Below are positions 36,366-44,547 of a stretch of DNA of 61,272 nucleotides, piece after piece (position 1 is the first letter of the stretch; every line of letters starts with the position of its first letter). Source of the DNA: Flavobacteriaceae bacterium (GTDB lineage: Bacteria > Bacteroidota > Bacteroidia > Flavobacteriales > Flavobacteriaceae); contig JANRDC010000025.1 of assembly GCA_030726725.1 (NCBI GenBank), positions 1 to 61,272 on the forward strand, in the 5' to 3' direction. A program made the translations under genes and the position numbers. The notes under the pieces are model-generated. The model saw only the letters and a list, made by a program, of their open reading frames with translations. It was not told the DNA's origin and searched no databases.

Positions 36366-36439
36366 TAGCGAGAGGGGGGCACGATCCCCCGACCTCCGGG
36401 TTATGAATCCGACGCTCTAACCAACTGAGCTACCTCGCC
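36366..36439 (-). tRNA. tRNA-Met (anticodon CAT, elongator type)
   Basis: The minus-strand cloverleaf has acceptor GGCGAGG/TCTCGCT, D arm GCTCAGTTGGTTAGAGC and anticodon loop TTCATAA. It lacks the three G-C pairs of initiator tRNA, so elongator Met is the likely type; a tRNA-Ile2 with modified CAT cannot be ruled out by sequence alone. Oddities: A31-C39 does not pair at the loop edge, and the T loop reads ATCGTGC instead of TTCRANN. CCA is not encoded. Confidence 0.9.
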
Positions 36440-36453
36440 AAAATTTCAGGGTG

Positions 36454-36485
36454 CAAATATAAAGTTAAATTTCTACAGCCCCAAA
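36454..36485 (-). promoter_or_regulatory. Promoter of tRNA-Met
   Basis: The minus strand reads TTTG (36482-36485), 20 bases, TATATTTG (36454-36461): a full consensus match, 14 bases before the tRNA 5' end. Confidence 0.65.
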
Positions 36486-36567
36486 GATCCCTTGTAAATT
36501 ATTGTTTGGCAATTGTTTTTTAATCGTTGATTAATCTATATCTTGCCCAAACTTTACCAGAATACGC

Positions 36568-36954
36568 ATGAATTCATCGACTAAATTTGAGCTTGAATTT
36601 GTCATTCACGCTTCTCCACAAATGTTATATCAATACATTTCCACAGCCTCAGGTCTATCGGAGTGGTTTGCTGATGACGTACACGCACGTGGTCCAAAGT
36701 TTTCATTTTTTTGGAATGGATCTGAAGAGGTGGCCAAGTTAATCAAACACAAAAACGAGTTTTTTGTGCGTTTTAAATGGGAAGCCACTGAAGGCGATGA
36801 CTCTTATTTTGAAATGAAGATCCTGGAAGATGAAATCACCTCAGATGTCTCCTTAGTGATTACTGACTTTTCAGACCCTGACGAGATTGAGGAATCCAAA
36901 ATGCTTTGGGAAAATCAAATTTCATCCCTCAAACAAATACTAGGCTCCGTTTAA
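36568..36954 (+). CDS. START-like (SRPBCC/AHSA1-type) domain protein
   Basis: A 128-aa single-domain protein of the Bacteroidota START-like family. It has the N-terminal FELEFVIHASPQMLYQYIS, then SGLSEWFADDV, FFWNGSEEVAKL and a C-terminal helix MLWENQISSLKQIL. The helix-grip fold usually binds hydrophobic ligands; no specific ligand is known. Its TAA is followed at once by the ATG of the aminotransferase-like gene, so the two are made together. No convincing promoter is visible in the 128-bp gap after tRNA-Met. Confidence 0.88.
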   Translation: MNSSTKFELEFVIHASPQMLYQYISTASGLSEWFADDVHARGPKFSFFWNGSEEVAKLIKHKNEFFVRFKWEATEGDDSYFEMKILEDEITSDVSLVITDFSDPDEIEESKMLWENQISSLKQILGSV

Positions 36955-37692
36955 ATGAACAAAAGATATGTACTGAGCACCACCGAAACCCTCAGGTGGG
37001 AAAATAATCATGTATTATTTTTAGAAGATCACTACCGCAGTTTACTTTCAAAAATGCGGATGAAACGAATGCCCATTGGCATGCAGTTTACTCCAGAGTG
37101 GTTGCTGTCAAAAATCGGTGAAATCACCCAAACATTAGGAGATCGTTCAGCTGCTGTGTTAGAGGTTTCGATTCAATGGACTGGGGTGGGTGAGGTAGAA
37201 GTAGCCGTATATGCCCAAGAGCCTATAGTGTTGGATCATGTGGTGATTGATCTCTACAGGGATTTTTATATCACTCCAGGATTGGCCCAATATCCATTAA
37301 CCGACTTCACGGCATTTGATTTCTTGGGGGGAATATTTGGATTTGATAACGAATACGACATTTGTTTGTTGATGAATTCCCAAAAAGAGTTAGTTCAAAC
37401 ACATTTAGGTTCCTTTTTCTGCGTGATTGATGAAGAAATTGTTACGCCAGAGGCCAGCAGTGGATTGTTGGTCAATGTTTGGCGGACCCGTGCAATCAAA
37501 AGTTTTCAAGCAGCAGGACTTCAAGTAGTAGAAAAATCAATGGGTTTGTTCGACCTCCAAAAAGCACAAGGTGTTTTTGTTTTGGGACCTAAAACCGGAT
37601 TTTTAACCGTGGATTCTTTTAGAAAAACCGCTTTTGATAGCGCTGCATGTGACCGAGCTGCAAAAGTTTGGGAAAACGACGTCCAACAATAA
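36955..37692 (+). CDS. Class IV aminotransferase-fold protein, probably catalytically inactive
   Basis: A 245-aa protein with the D-amino acid aminotransferase/PabC-like fold: FLEDHYRSLLSKMRMKRMPI near the start, YDICLLMNSQKELVQTHLGSFFCV in the middle and TPEASSGLLVNVWR late. The N-terminus is short and lacks the usual G-D-G-x-F-E segment. Where family members carry the PLP lysine, about 20 residues before YDICLLMN, this protein reads PLTDFTAFDFLGG with no Lys. The Glu that contacts the PLP nitrogen is Gln (LVQTHLG). It is therefore probably a pseudoenzyme. It abuts the START-like gene, which suggests a joint role. Stops meet end to end with yqgE. Confidence 0.8.
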   Translation: MNKRYVLSTTETLRWENNHVLFLEDHYRSLLSKMRMKRMPIGMQFTPEWLLSKIGEITQTLGDRSAAVLEVSIQWTGVGEVEVAVYAQEPIVLDHVVIDLYRDFYITPGLAQYPLTDFTAFDFLGGIFGFDNEYDICLLMNSQKELVQTHLGSFFCVIDEEIVTPEASSGLLVNVWRTRAIKSFQAAGLQVVEKSMGLFDLQKAQGVFVLGPKTGFLTVDSFRKTAFDSAACDRAAKVWENDVQQ

Positions 37693-38253
37693 TCAATTAT
37701 AGGTGGGGTCCTCAGGAGTATGTGTCCACAGCAGGTATTGACCCCCTAGAAGCACCATTTTTTCTTGCCACATATTGTCTACAGGGTGGTCGAGCAATGC
37801 GTCTTTGTGGTCATTTTCTACCAATACCCATGATTTATGGGCGAGCTCTTGCTCTAATTGTTTTCGATCCCATCCTGAGTAACCCAGAAAAAAACGGATG
37901 TCGTCGTGTTTTAATTCGCCTTGGTTGATGTGTTGGATGATTTGTGTGAAGTTACCCCCCCAATACACGCCATCACTAATCTCAAGACTGTTTTCTACCA
38001 GGTGAGGTACCCTGTGGATAAAATACAAAGCATCCTGTTCTACTGGTCCTCCGTTAAAGATAGGAAAGGGTTGGTCTATTTCTTGCACCAATTCATTAAG
38101 TCGATAATCTAAAGGCTTATTGAGAATAAAACCCACGCTTCCCTTTTGGTTATATGAAGCCAGAAGTACCACCGATCTTGAAAAAGAGGTATCACCGGTC
38201 AACGCAGGTTCCGCAATGAGCAAATGTCCTTTTTGTGGTACTTCCAAGATCAT
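37693..38253 (-). CDS. YqgE/AlgH family protein
   Basis: A 186-aa protein of the UPF0301 family. It shows GHLLIAEPALTGDTSFSRSV, GSVGFILNKPL, FNGGPVEQDALYFIHR, GVYWGG and RFFLGYSGWDRKQLEQEL, all family signatures. Function is not established; AlgH influences alginate production in Pseudomonas. It is a single leftward gene with a normal length. Confidence 0.95.
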   Translation of the reverse strand: MILEVPQKGHLLIAEPALTGDTSFSRSVVLLASYNQKGSVGFILNKPLDYRLNELVQEIDQPFPIFNGGPVEQDALYFIHRVPHLVENSLEISDGVYWGGNFTQIIQHINQGELKHDDIRFFLGYSGWDRKQLEQELAHKSWVLVENDHKDALLDHPVDNMWQEKMVLLGGQYLLWTHTPEDPTYN

Positions 38254-38300
38254 AGGTAGGTTATCTTATTTCAATATAAAATAAATTTACCGGTATGGCA

Positions 38301-38332
38301 AAAAAAAAGCACCCGAAAAGGGTGCTTTTAAA
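38301..38332 (-). terminator. Terminator after the HU gene
   Basis: Arms AAAGCACCC and GGGTGCTTT around a GAAAA loop are flanked by A8 on the left and T-rich sequence on the right. On the minus strand this gives a G/C-rich stem followed by eight T, 17 bases after the HU stop. Confidence 0.88.
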
Positions 38333-38348
38333 ATTTGGTGCTTGTGAA

Positions 38349-38621
38349 TTAGTTCACAGCGCTGCCTAGTTCGGCACCAGCTTTGAATTTAACCACTTTT
38401 TTAGCAGCAATTTTGATGGTTTGGTTGGTTCTAGGGTTTCTTCCTTCTCTAGCACCTCTTTCAGATACTGACCAAGATCCGAAGCCTACCAAAGAAACTC
38501 TTCCTCCTTTTTTGAGGGTTCCTTCTACGTTACCCAAGAAAGACTCAAGGGCTTTTTTAGCTGCAGCTTTGGTGATGCCAGCGTCAGCTGCCATAGCATC
38601 AATCAATTCAGTTTTGTTCAT
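38349..38621 (-). CDS. hup: HU family DNA-binding protein
   Basis: A 90-aa nucleoid protein that bends and compacts DNA. It begins MNKTELIDAMAADAGITKA, and the DNA-binding arm carries VGFGSWSVSERGAREGRNPRT (conserved GFGxF and RxGRNPxT). Length is exactly typical. It has its own promoter and terminator, as expected for an abundant protein. Confidence 0.97.
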   Translation of the reverse strand: MNKTELIDAMAADAGITKAAAKKALESFLGNVEGTLKKGGRVSLVGFGSWSVSERGAREGRNPRTNQTIKIAAKKVVKFKAGAELGSAVN

Positions 38622-38661
38622 AGCGTTTAAATTAAGGGTTATTAAGTAATTATGACGTTAA

Positions 38662-38691
38662 CAAATTTATACGGATTCGGCTTGAATGCAA
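38662..38691 (-). promoter_or_regulatory. Promoter of the HU gene
   Basis: The minus strand reads TTG (38689-38691), 19 bases, TAAATTTG (38662-38669): a full consensus match with a leader of about 35 bases. A DnaA-box-like 9-mer lies at 38718-38726. I see nothing gene-like in the rest of the gap to fmt. Confidence 0.65.
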
Positions 38692-38782
38692 GTAAATACA
38701 ACAAAAATTGGGTGTTTTGTTGATAACTTAGAGCCTTTGTTCATAACCACCCCTGTTTTTCTTTTTTGAGCACCAGTAAGGG

Positions 38783-39736
38783 CTAGCGGAGATATGCTCC
38801 TGGAGATGGAGAAAATCCATTAAGCAGTGCTGCAGCCGTCATCGGTTTTTTTCCAGGCAATTGAATTTCCTCGATGGCAAACCAACCATCACCCAGGGCC
38901 ACCTTCATGGTTTTCTTATCCACAACGAGTGTTCCGGGAGACAGGTTATGACGGTCGACTGTGTGATGACCTGAAAGTATTTTTACGGTGCTGACCGTTT
39001 CGTTTTGCACCAGTTCCGTCCAGGCAATGGGATAGGGGTTGAGTGCCCTCACCCAGGCCTCAATTTGGAGGCCAGACCATTGCCAATCCAATCGCGTATT
39101 CTCTTTATTGAGTTTAGGTGCATCAGAACTTCCTTGGTTCGACTGTTGTACCGGAGTTATTTGCCCATGGAACAATTGATTAATGGTGTCAAAGACCAAG
39201 GGCTTGCCCGCTTTGAGCAGTAGGTCATGCAGTAGGCCACCAGTACAGTCCTGGGGAATATCAACGGTGGTCTGTCCCAGTATCGCTCCCGTATCGATGT
39301 GCTGATCAATCATAAATGTGGTGACACCTGTTTGCTGATCGCGGTTCATCAACGCCCATTGAATCGGAGCGGCCCCTCTGTATTTAGGGAGTAATGATGC
39401 GTGTAGGTTAAATGTGCCCAGACGCGGGATCGACCAAACAACTTGTGGCAACATCCTAAAAGCAACCACGATAAACAAATCTGCGTGTGTGGATTGTAGC
39501 TGGGACACGAAACCTTCATCTTTGAGGTTGGTCGGTTGGGCCAGGGGAAGATTTAAATCCAGTGCTTTTTTCTTCACAGCGCTTTGACTGATCTGTTTTC
39601 CTCGTCCAGCTGGCTTGTCAGCCGCTGTAACGACCAAAGCGATGTCCATACCTCTTTGGGCTAAATCCTCCAGTACTTCAGCTGCAAATTCTGGAGTACC
39701 CATAAACACAATCCGGGGTTTATCGTTTGATGGCAT
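38783..39736 (-). CDS. fmt: Methionyl-tRNA formyltransferase
   Basis: A 317-aa enzyme that formylates initiator Met-tRNA. It has PRIVFMGTPEFAAEVLEDL, the active-site FNLHASLLPKYRGAAPIQWAL (Asn, His), ITTFMID-like GVTTFMIDQHIDTGAIL with the catalytic Asp, and a C-terminal OB-fold domain (LNPYPIAWTEL). Starts at 39760, 39742 and 39736 are possible; 39736 (MPSNDKPRIVFMG) matches the family length. It overlaps the recQ end by 17 bases, so both come from one transcript. Confidence 0.95.
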   Translation of the reverse strand: MPSNDKPRIVFMGTPEFAAEVLEDLAQRGMDIALVVTAADKPAGRGKQISQSAVKKKALDLNLPLAQPTNLKDEGFVSQLQSTHADLFIVVAFRMLPQVVWSIPRLGTFNLHASLLPKYRGAAPIQWALMNRDQQTGVTTFMIDQHIDTGAILGQTTVDIPQDCTGGLLHDLLLKAGKPLVFDTINQLFHGQITPVQQSNQGSSDAPKLNKENTRLDWQWSGLQIEAWVRALNPYPIAWTELVQNETVSTVKILSGHHTVDRHNLSPGTLVVDKKTMKVALGDGWFAIEEIQLPGKKPMTAAALLNGFSPSPGAYLR

Positions 39737-41612
39737 AGTCATTTTTTTGATTGATTTCAATGAGTTCCTCTGCTAATAATGCTGCGATCGAATGCAATAT
39801 CCAGGCTTCAGGGGCTTCAATAATGTCGACCAAAGTTCTGGAGTTGCAGGGACTTTCCCGCAAACATCGAATAATCGCTGCCCGCAGTTGTTGGGACTGC
39901 AACGAGTCAGGTTCGGGCAGTGCATGGCAAAGATCGCAAATACCGCACACATGATCTGTTTGTTCACCAAAGTAGGAAAGAATAAACGACATCCTGCATC
40001 CCTGAACTAAATCTAAGTACTGAAATATTTGGTTTTGCTTTTTTTGTTTGCTTTCCATCAAAGGTTTTAGCGACGGCAAAAACGCTTCAATGGTGCGGTC
40101 ATCTTCGCGAGGCATTAAATATTCTATTTCAGTATCCTCGATCTGGATTTGGTAAAACAGATCATTTGATCGATGTAGTGATTCCAGAAAATGATGGAGT
40201 GTTTTTTGGGATAATCTCGCTTTAGTAGCCAGGTTTTTTGGATCAAAGATCCATGGATTCTGGGGTGGTTTGTGGCGGTAGAGCCATCCCAAAAATTGCA
40301 CAGATGGCGCAGGGTTGTGTTCGCAGTAATCCAGGTCAACGGTTTTTGTCCACTTGATCTGAGCCACTGGGTGATGAATTTCCCGGACTTGAATTATTTT
40401 GTGGTGGTGCAAAAGCGAAAATGCCTGTGCTGATTTGGACTGTGCAAGCCCATAGGTCTCACAAAATTGGTTCATGGAAAACAAAAATGAACCTTCAGGT
40501 TTTTCACCGTAAGCAACACCGAGATAGGCGTGTAGGTGCTTGTATAGCTCTTTAATGAATGTCCGATCTACTTTTTTAGCAGATAGTTGATCTTTGGCTT
40601 TTGCGATGTCTTGGTGGTCATAGAGCAAAAGAGCCTTTGCTCGCCCACCGTCTCTACCAGCACGTCCGGTTTCCTGGTAGTACTGCTCCAGGTTTTCGGG
40701 AATTTGATAGTGAACGACTAATCCTACATCCGCTTTGTCAATACCCATACCAAATGCGGTAGTGGCTACAGTGATTTGGGTTTGATCTTGCAGCCAAGAC
40801 TTGAGCTTGGCGCTTTTCTGTTCCGCAGAAAGTCCCCCGTGAAAATAATCAGCTGTATGCCCGTGTTTGACCAGTTCTTCAGCCAATCGCTCGGTTAAGT
40901 CTTTGCTGTTGGCATAGATGATGACGCTTTTTTTGGTTTTGGATAGTGCTTGTTGTAGCCGATACCATTTGTCCTCTGTCTTGATGATTTGGTATTCGAT
41001 ATTCGTCCTGGCAAATGTGGTTTTATGCACAATGGCGTCAGGTATTTGAAGCTGAGTAATTATTTCCTCAAGCACCTCTGGAGTAGCCGTAGCAGTCAGG
41101 GCCAACACCGGTGCTTTTTTGATTTGATGCACGGTAGCGCATGCCAGGTAAGCAGGTCTAAAGTCGTGTCCCCATTGAGCGATACAGTGGGCCTCATCAA
41201 TGGCGTAGAGCACAATAGGCATATGGGATAACCTGGACTGGACCAAAGGATCTTGCAGTCGCTCAGGGGAGAGATACAGAAAAGAATACCCCCCGTAATG
41301 CGCGTTGTCCAACAGCCGATCTAACTCCTTTCTAGGCGTACCTCCAGGGATAAATAACGCTTTGATTCCCCGGTCGGTCAGCTGATTTACCTGATCCTCC
41401 ATCAAGGCTAGAAGTGGAGAAACGACCACACAAACTCCTTGGAGCATTAGGGCGGGAATTTGAAAACACAAGGATTTGCCACCTCCCGTAGGCATGAGCG
41501 CTACGGTATTGCGGCCCATAAGTATTTCCTGAATTACTTCCCATTGATTGGGACGAAACTCTGTATACCCCCAGTATTTTTCCAGGATTTTTTGCGCAGC
41601 AGTTAAATTCAA
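39720..41612 (-). CDS. recQ: ATP-dependent DNA helicase RecQ
   Basis: A 630-aa superfamily 2 helicase for repair and recombination. It shows FRPNQWEVIQEIL, Walker A PTGGGKSLCFQIPAL, DEAHCIAQWGHDFRP, LALTATATPEV, the aromatic-rich linker, TTAFGMGIDKADVGLV and HYQETGRAGRDG. The C-terminal cysteine cluster (C548-type MSFILSYFGE, CGICDLC) is the zinc-binding part of the RQC region. No HRDC domain is evident. The start codon is TTG, whose last bases lie within the TGA of the upstream ATPase gene (TTGA); the family N-terminus fits this start. Confidence 0.95.
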   Translation of the reverse strand: MNLTAAQKILEKYWGYTEFRPNQWEVIQEILMGRNTVALMPTGGGKSLCFQIPALMLQGVCVVVSPLLALMEDQVNQLTDRGIKALFIPGGTPRKELDRLLDNAHYGGYSFLYLSPERLQDPLVQSRLSHMPIVLYAIDEAHCIAQWGHDFRPAYLACATVHQIKKAPVLALTATATPEVLEEIITQLQIPDAIVHKTTFARTNIEYQIIKTEDKWYRLQQALSKTKKSVIIYANSKDLTERLAEELVKHGHTADYFHGGLSAEQKSAKLKSWLQDQTQITVATTAFGMGIDKADVGLVVHYQIPENLEQYYQETGRAGRDGGRAKALLLYDHQDIAKAKDQLSAKKVDRTFIKELYKHLHAYLGVAYGEKPEGSFLFSMNQFCETYGLAQSKSAQAFSLLHHHKIIQVREIHHPVAQIKWTKTVDLDYCEHNPAPSVQFLGWLYRHKPPQNPWIFDPKNLATKARLSQKTLHHFLESLHRSNDLFYQIQIEDTEIEYLMPREDDRTIEAFLPSLKPLMESKQKKQNQIFQYLDLVQGCRMSFILSYFGEQTDHVCGICDLCHALPEPDSLQSQQLRAAIIRCLRESPCNSRTLVDIIEAPEAWILHSIAALLAEELIEINQKNDYAIKR

Positions 41613-42151
41613 GGTTTTTGATTCAATACCTCAAAAATAGATTGAATCCGCGAATCCACCGAGCCAGGTTCGATCAAATGCAGTGAATACCCGAAGGAAA
41701 TGTAGGTTTCCCTGAGGTGTTGATCGATTTCTAAAGCCAGCGAAAAGTCTTCATAACGCTCCTGATCGCTTTGATAAATTTCTTCCCAGGGGGGAAGATA
41801 CAAGACAACGTCGTACCGGTGCTCTTCAATGGCTTGATCGAAATAATCGGGGTAGGGGGTTTTTACCATCCTCAAATAGGCCACTACATCAATAATACCG
41901 CGATCTAAAAACACCCTAGGGGATTCGATCTGGCCACTTTCTATAAACTGATTTTTTCTGCCGGCAAAAAGGGCTTGACTGAATGCCAATGGATCAGCAA
42001 CAAATAGTTGTTCAATTCCTTGTTGACGAGCGGCGCGTGTTACTTCACGAGAAATTTCCTGCATACACAGCTGGCCTTGAGCTTCAAGGGCTTGAATAAT
42101 CGCTGTTTTGCCCGTAGATGGGCCACCGGTAAGGACAATTCTTTGGGGCAT
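41609..42151 (-). CDS. AAA_28-type ATP-binding protein
   Basis: A 180-aa P-loop protein. Walker A is VLTGGPSTGKTAII at the N-terminus, followed by EISREVTRAARQQG and an acidic VFLDRGIIDVVAYLRM that likely holds Walker B, then LPPWEEIYQSDQERYEDF. This matches the NadR/AAA_28 group of small nucleotide kinase-like proteins. The substrate is unknown; nucleoside or cofactor phosphorylation is possible. It heads the ATPase-recQ-fmt transcript. No clear promoter is seen before it. Confidence 0.85.
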   Translation of the reverse strand: MPQRIVLTGGPSTGKTAIIQALEAQGQLCMQEISREVTRAARQQGIEQLFVADPLAFSQALFAGRKNQFIESGQIESPRVFLDRGIIDVVAYLRMVKTPYPDYFDQAIEEHRYDVVLYLPPWEEIYQSDQERYEDFSLALEIDQHLRETYISFGYSLHLIEPGSVDSRIQSIFEVLNQKP

Positions 42152-42215
42152 GTGACGGCAATAGGGCCTGCAAGTTAATCATTTGATATCAATAGGGAAA
42201 CCGAATCAAAACACC

Positions 42216-42223
42216 TAAATTTG
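42216..42223 (+). promoter_or_regulatory. -7 box before the DUF493 gene
   Basis: TAAATTTG is an exact match 7 bases before an ATG (42231) and 12 before the in-frame start (42236). No TTG at a normal -33 distance; the nearest is 30 bases upstream. The leader would be very short. Confidence 0.4.
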
Positions 42224-42235
42224 TATTTTTATGTC

Positions 42236-42523
42236 ATGAATATAGATCCTTCCATCCCTTTTTACGACCGTTTACGCACACAGCTCAACCGATCAACTTT
42301 CTGGCCAGCTCCGTATTTATTTAAATTTATTGTCCCTTCAGACCCGGACAAAATAGCGCAAATCACCGCTATTTTTGGAGAGAAAGAAGCCGAAATCACT
42401 GAGAAAAAATCCGCGAAGGGGTCATACACCAGCATGAGTATTCGGATGACTATGCCCTCCGCCCAATCCATTATCGATAAATATCAATTGATCGGCTCAA
42501 TAGAAGGAGTTATTTCCCTGTAA
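42236..42523 (+). CDS. DUF493 family protein (YbeD-like)
   Basis: A 95-aa protein with the ferredoxin-like DUF493 fold: FKFIVPSDPDKIAQITAIFG, EITEKKSAKGSYTSMSIRM and a C-terminal IDKYQLIGSIEGVISL. E. coli YbeD is the reference member; its role is unclear, with a regulatory ACT-like function suspected. ATG 42236 (MNIDPSIPFYDRL) is chosen over an upstream TTG. It leads a likely operon with DUF4290 and murA. Confidence 0.9.
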   Translation: MNIDPSIPFYDRLRTQLNRSTFWPAPYLFKFIVPSDPDKIAQITAIFGEKEAEITEKKSAKGSYTSMSIRMTMPSAQSIIDKYQLIGSIEGVISL

Positions 42524-42544
42524 ACAGCTGGATTAATTTGTATT

Positions 42545-43228
42545 TTGCACCCTAAAACCAAGACTTTGGATCAACTAGAACATTTGGAGTACAACACAGA
42601 GCGCTCCCCATTGCACATTCCTGAATATGGAAGGCATTTTCAAAAAATGGTGGATTACGCTGTGTCCATTTCCGATAGAGAGGAGAGAAATAAAGCGGCT
42701 CAAGCCATCATTTCAGTGATGGGCAACTTACAGCCACAGTACCGCGATGTTGCTGATTTCCAACATATGTTGTGGGATCAATTGTTTATCATGTCAGATT
42801 TTCAACTCGATGTGGATAGTCCTTTCCCCATCACCTCCAAGGAAAAACTGCAACAAAAGCCGGAACCCTTGAGTTATCCGCAAAATTTCCCCAAGTACCG
42901 ATTCTATGGCAACAACATCAAAAGAATGATCGATGTAGCCGTTCAATGGGATGCAGGGGAGAAACGCGAGGGACTCGAATGGGCGATTGCTAACCACATG
43001 AAAAAATCCTACCTCAACTGGAACAAGGATTCTGTAGAGGATCAGGTGATCTATCAGCATCTTTTTGAGCTGAGCCAAGGAGCGATCAACCTCAAAGATC
43101 AAGAGGAATCGCTGACTGCGACAGATGAGTTCCTTAAAATCAATGGTAAGTCAAGTCCTTACGGCACACACCAACCGCAAAACAACTACAAAAAACACAA
43201 AAACAACCGAGCCAAAAAAAGGTATTAA
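42545..43228 (+). CDS. DUF4290 protein
   Basis: A 227-aa protein of the Bacteroidota-specific DUF4290 family: LEYNTERSPLHIPEYGRHF, VSISDREERNKAAQAIISVM, DFQHMLWDQLFIMSDFQLDVDSPF and NHMKKSYLNWNKD. It ends in a highly basic Lys/Asn-rich tail (YKKHKNNRAKKRY), which suggests nucleic-acid or ribosome contact (inference). There is no ATG before residue 35; TTG codons at 42545, 42566 or 42581 must serve, and the exact one is uncertain. It lies between DUF493 and murA, 8 bases before murA. Confidence 0.85.
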   Translation: MHPKTKTLDQLEHLEYNTERSPLHIPEYGRHFQKMVDYAVSISDREERNKAAQAIISVMGNLQPQYRDVADFQHMLWDQLFIMSDFQLDVDSPFPITSKEKLQQKPEPLSYPQNFPKYRFYGNNIKRMIDVAVQWDAGEKREGLEWAIANHMKKSYLNWNKDSVEDQVIYQHLFELSQGAINLKDQEESLTATDEFLKINGKSSPYGTHQPQNNYKKHKNNRAKKRY

Positions 43229-43236
43229 ACAAATCT

Positions 43237-44547
43237 ATGGGAACGTTCAGCATTGAAGGAGGGCACCCTTTAAGTGGATCAATTACACCACAAGGAGCCA
43301 AAAACGAAGCATTACAAATATTATCGGCGGTGCTCTTGACTCCGGAGCCCATGGTGATTCACAATATACCCAACATCATCGATGTCAATAAATTGATTCA
43401 ATTGATTGCTGATTTTGGTGTTCAAGTGGATCAGATAGGACCCAATAGCTATCGCTTTGAGGCGCGTGATGTACAGGTTGACTATATGCAGTCTGATGCT
43501 TTTAAAAAAGACGGTGGAGGATTGCGCGGCTCGATTATGATGGTCGGTCCTATGCTGGCCAGATTTGGAAAAGGGTATATGCCTAAACCAGGAGGAGATA
43601 AAATTGGACGTCGCAGACTGGATACCCATTTTGATGGATTTGTCAAACTAGGGGCTGAATTTAGGTATAACAAAGAAGAACATTTTTACGGAGTAGAGGC
43701 AGACCGACTTAAAGGTGCTTATATTTTGTTGGATGAAGCTTCGGTTACCGGAACGGCCAATGTTGTGATGGCGGCTGTATTGGCCGAGGGCACAACCACA
43801 TTGTACAACGCAGCTTGTGAACCGTATTTGCAACAACTGTGTCAGATGTTGGTGCGCATGGGGGCAAAAATCTCTGGTATCGGATCTAATCTGCTCACCA
43901 TTGAGGGGGTAGCCTCCCTAAAAGGAACCGAGCACACCATGTTGCCCGACATGATTGAGATCGGCAGTTGGATAGGTATGGCGGCGATCACGCGTTCAGA
44001 ACTGACGATTAAAAACGTAGGTTGGGAACATTTAGGGATGATTCCTGCTACTTTCCAGAAGTTGGGGATAAGACTCGAACGCAGAGGGGATGATATTTAT
44101 GTGCCCGCACACACAGATGGTTACCAGATTCAAACATTTATTGACGGTTCTATTATGACCATTGCTGATGCGCCATGGCCTGGATTGACACCTGATTTGT
44201 TGAGCATTATTTTGGTAGTGGCTACCCAAGCAAAAGGGGAGCTGTTAATTCACCAGAAAATGTTCGAAAGCAGATTGTTTTTTGTGGATAAGTTAATCGA
44301 TATGGGGGCTAAAATCATTTTATGTGATCCCCACCGAGCAACGGTGATCGGTCACGGATTCCAAAGCACCTTAAAAGCTACGACCATGGTTTCTCCAGAT
44401 ATCAGGGCAGGTGTTTCTCTGCTGATCGCTGCATTATCTGCCAAAGGAACTTCAACCATTCACAACATTGAACAAATTGATAGAGGCTACGAGCGTATTG
44501 TAGAGCGCTTACAAGGTATTGGAGCGCGTATTCAACGTCTGCCTTAA
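43237..44547 (+). CDS. murA: UDP-N-acetylglucosamine 1-carboxyvinyltransferase MurA, Cys-to-Asp type
   Basis: A 436-aa enzyme of the first committed step of peptidoglycan synthesis (enolpyruvyl transfer from PEP to UDP-GlcNAc). It has the inside-out alpha/beta barrel signatures GSITPQGAKNEALQILSAVL, GGGLRGSIMMVGPMLARFG and DIRAGVSLLIAALSA. The loop that usually reads PGGCxIG reads PGGDKIG: the catalytic Cys is Asp121. Such variants remain active in other bacteria and resist fosfomycin. It is co-transcribed after DUF493 and DUF4290; its stop shares TTAA with the GNAT stop. Confidence 0.96.
   Translation: MGTFSIEGGHPLSGSITPQGAKNEALQILSAVLLTPEPMVIHNIPNIIDVNKLIQLIADFGVQVDQIGPNSYRFEARDVQVDYMQSDAFKKDGGGLRGSIMMVGPMLARFGKGYMPKPGGDKIGRRRLDTHFDGFVKLGAEFRYNKEEHFYGVEADRLKGAYILLDEASVTGTANVVMAAVLAEGTTTLYNAACEPYLQQLCQMLVRMGAKISGIGSNLLTIEGVASLKGTEHTMLPDMIEIGSWIGMAAITRSELTIKNVGWEHLGMIPATFQKLGIRLERRGDDIYVPAHTDGYQIQTFIDGSIMTIADAPWPGLTPDLLSIILVVATQAKGELLIHQKMFESRLFFVDKLIDMGAKIILCDPHRATVIGHGFQSTLKATTMVSPDIRAGVSLLIAALSAKGTSTIHNIEQIDRGYERIVERLQGIGARIQRLP

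Noticed and set aside
36302-36382. ATG start at 36382 for the cNMP/CBS protein
   Set aside because: The added N-terminus is encoded by the tRNA-Met terminator and tRNA 3' end; GTG 36301 fits the family.
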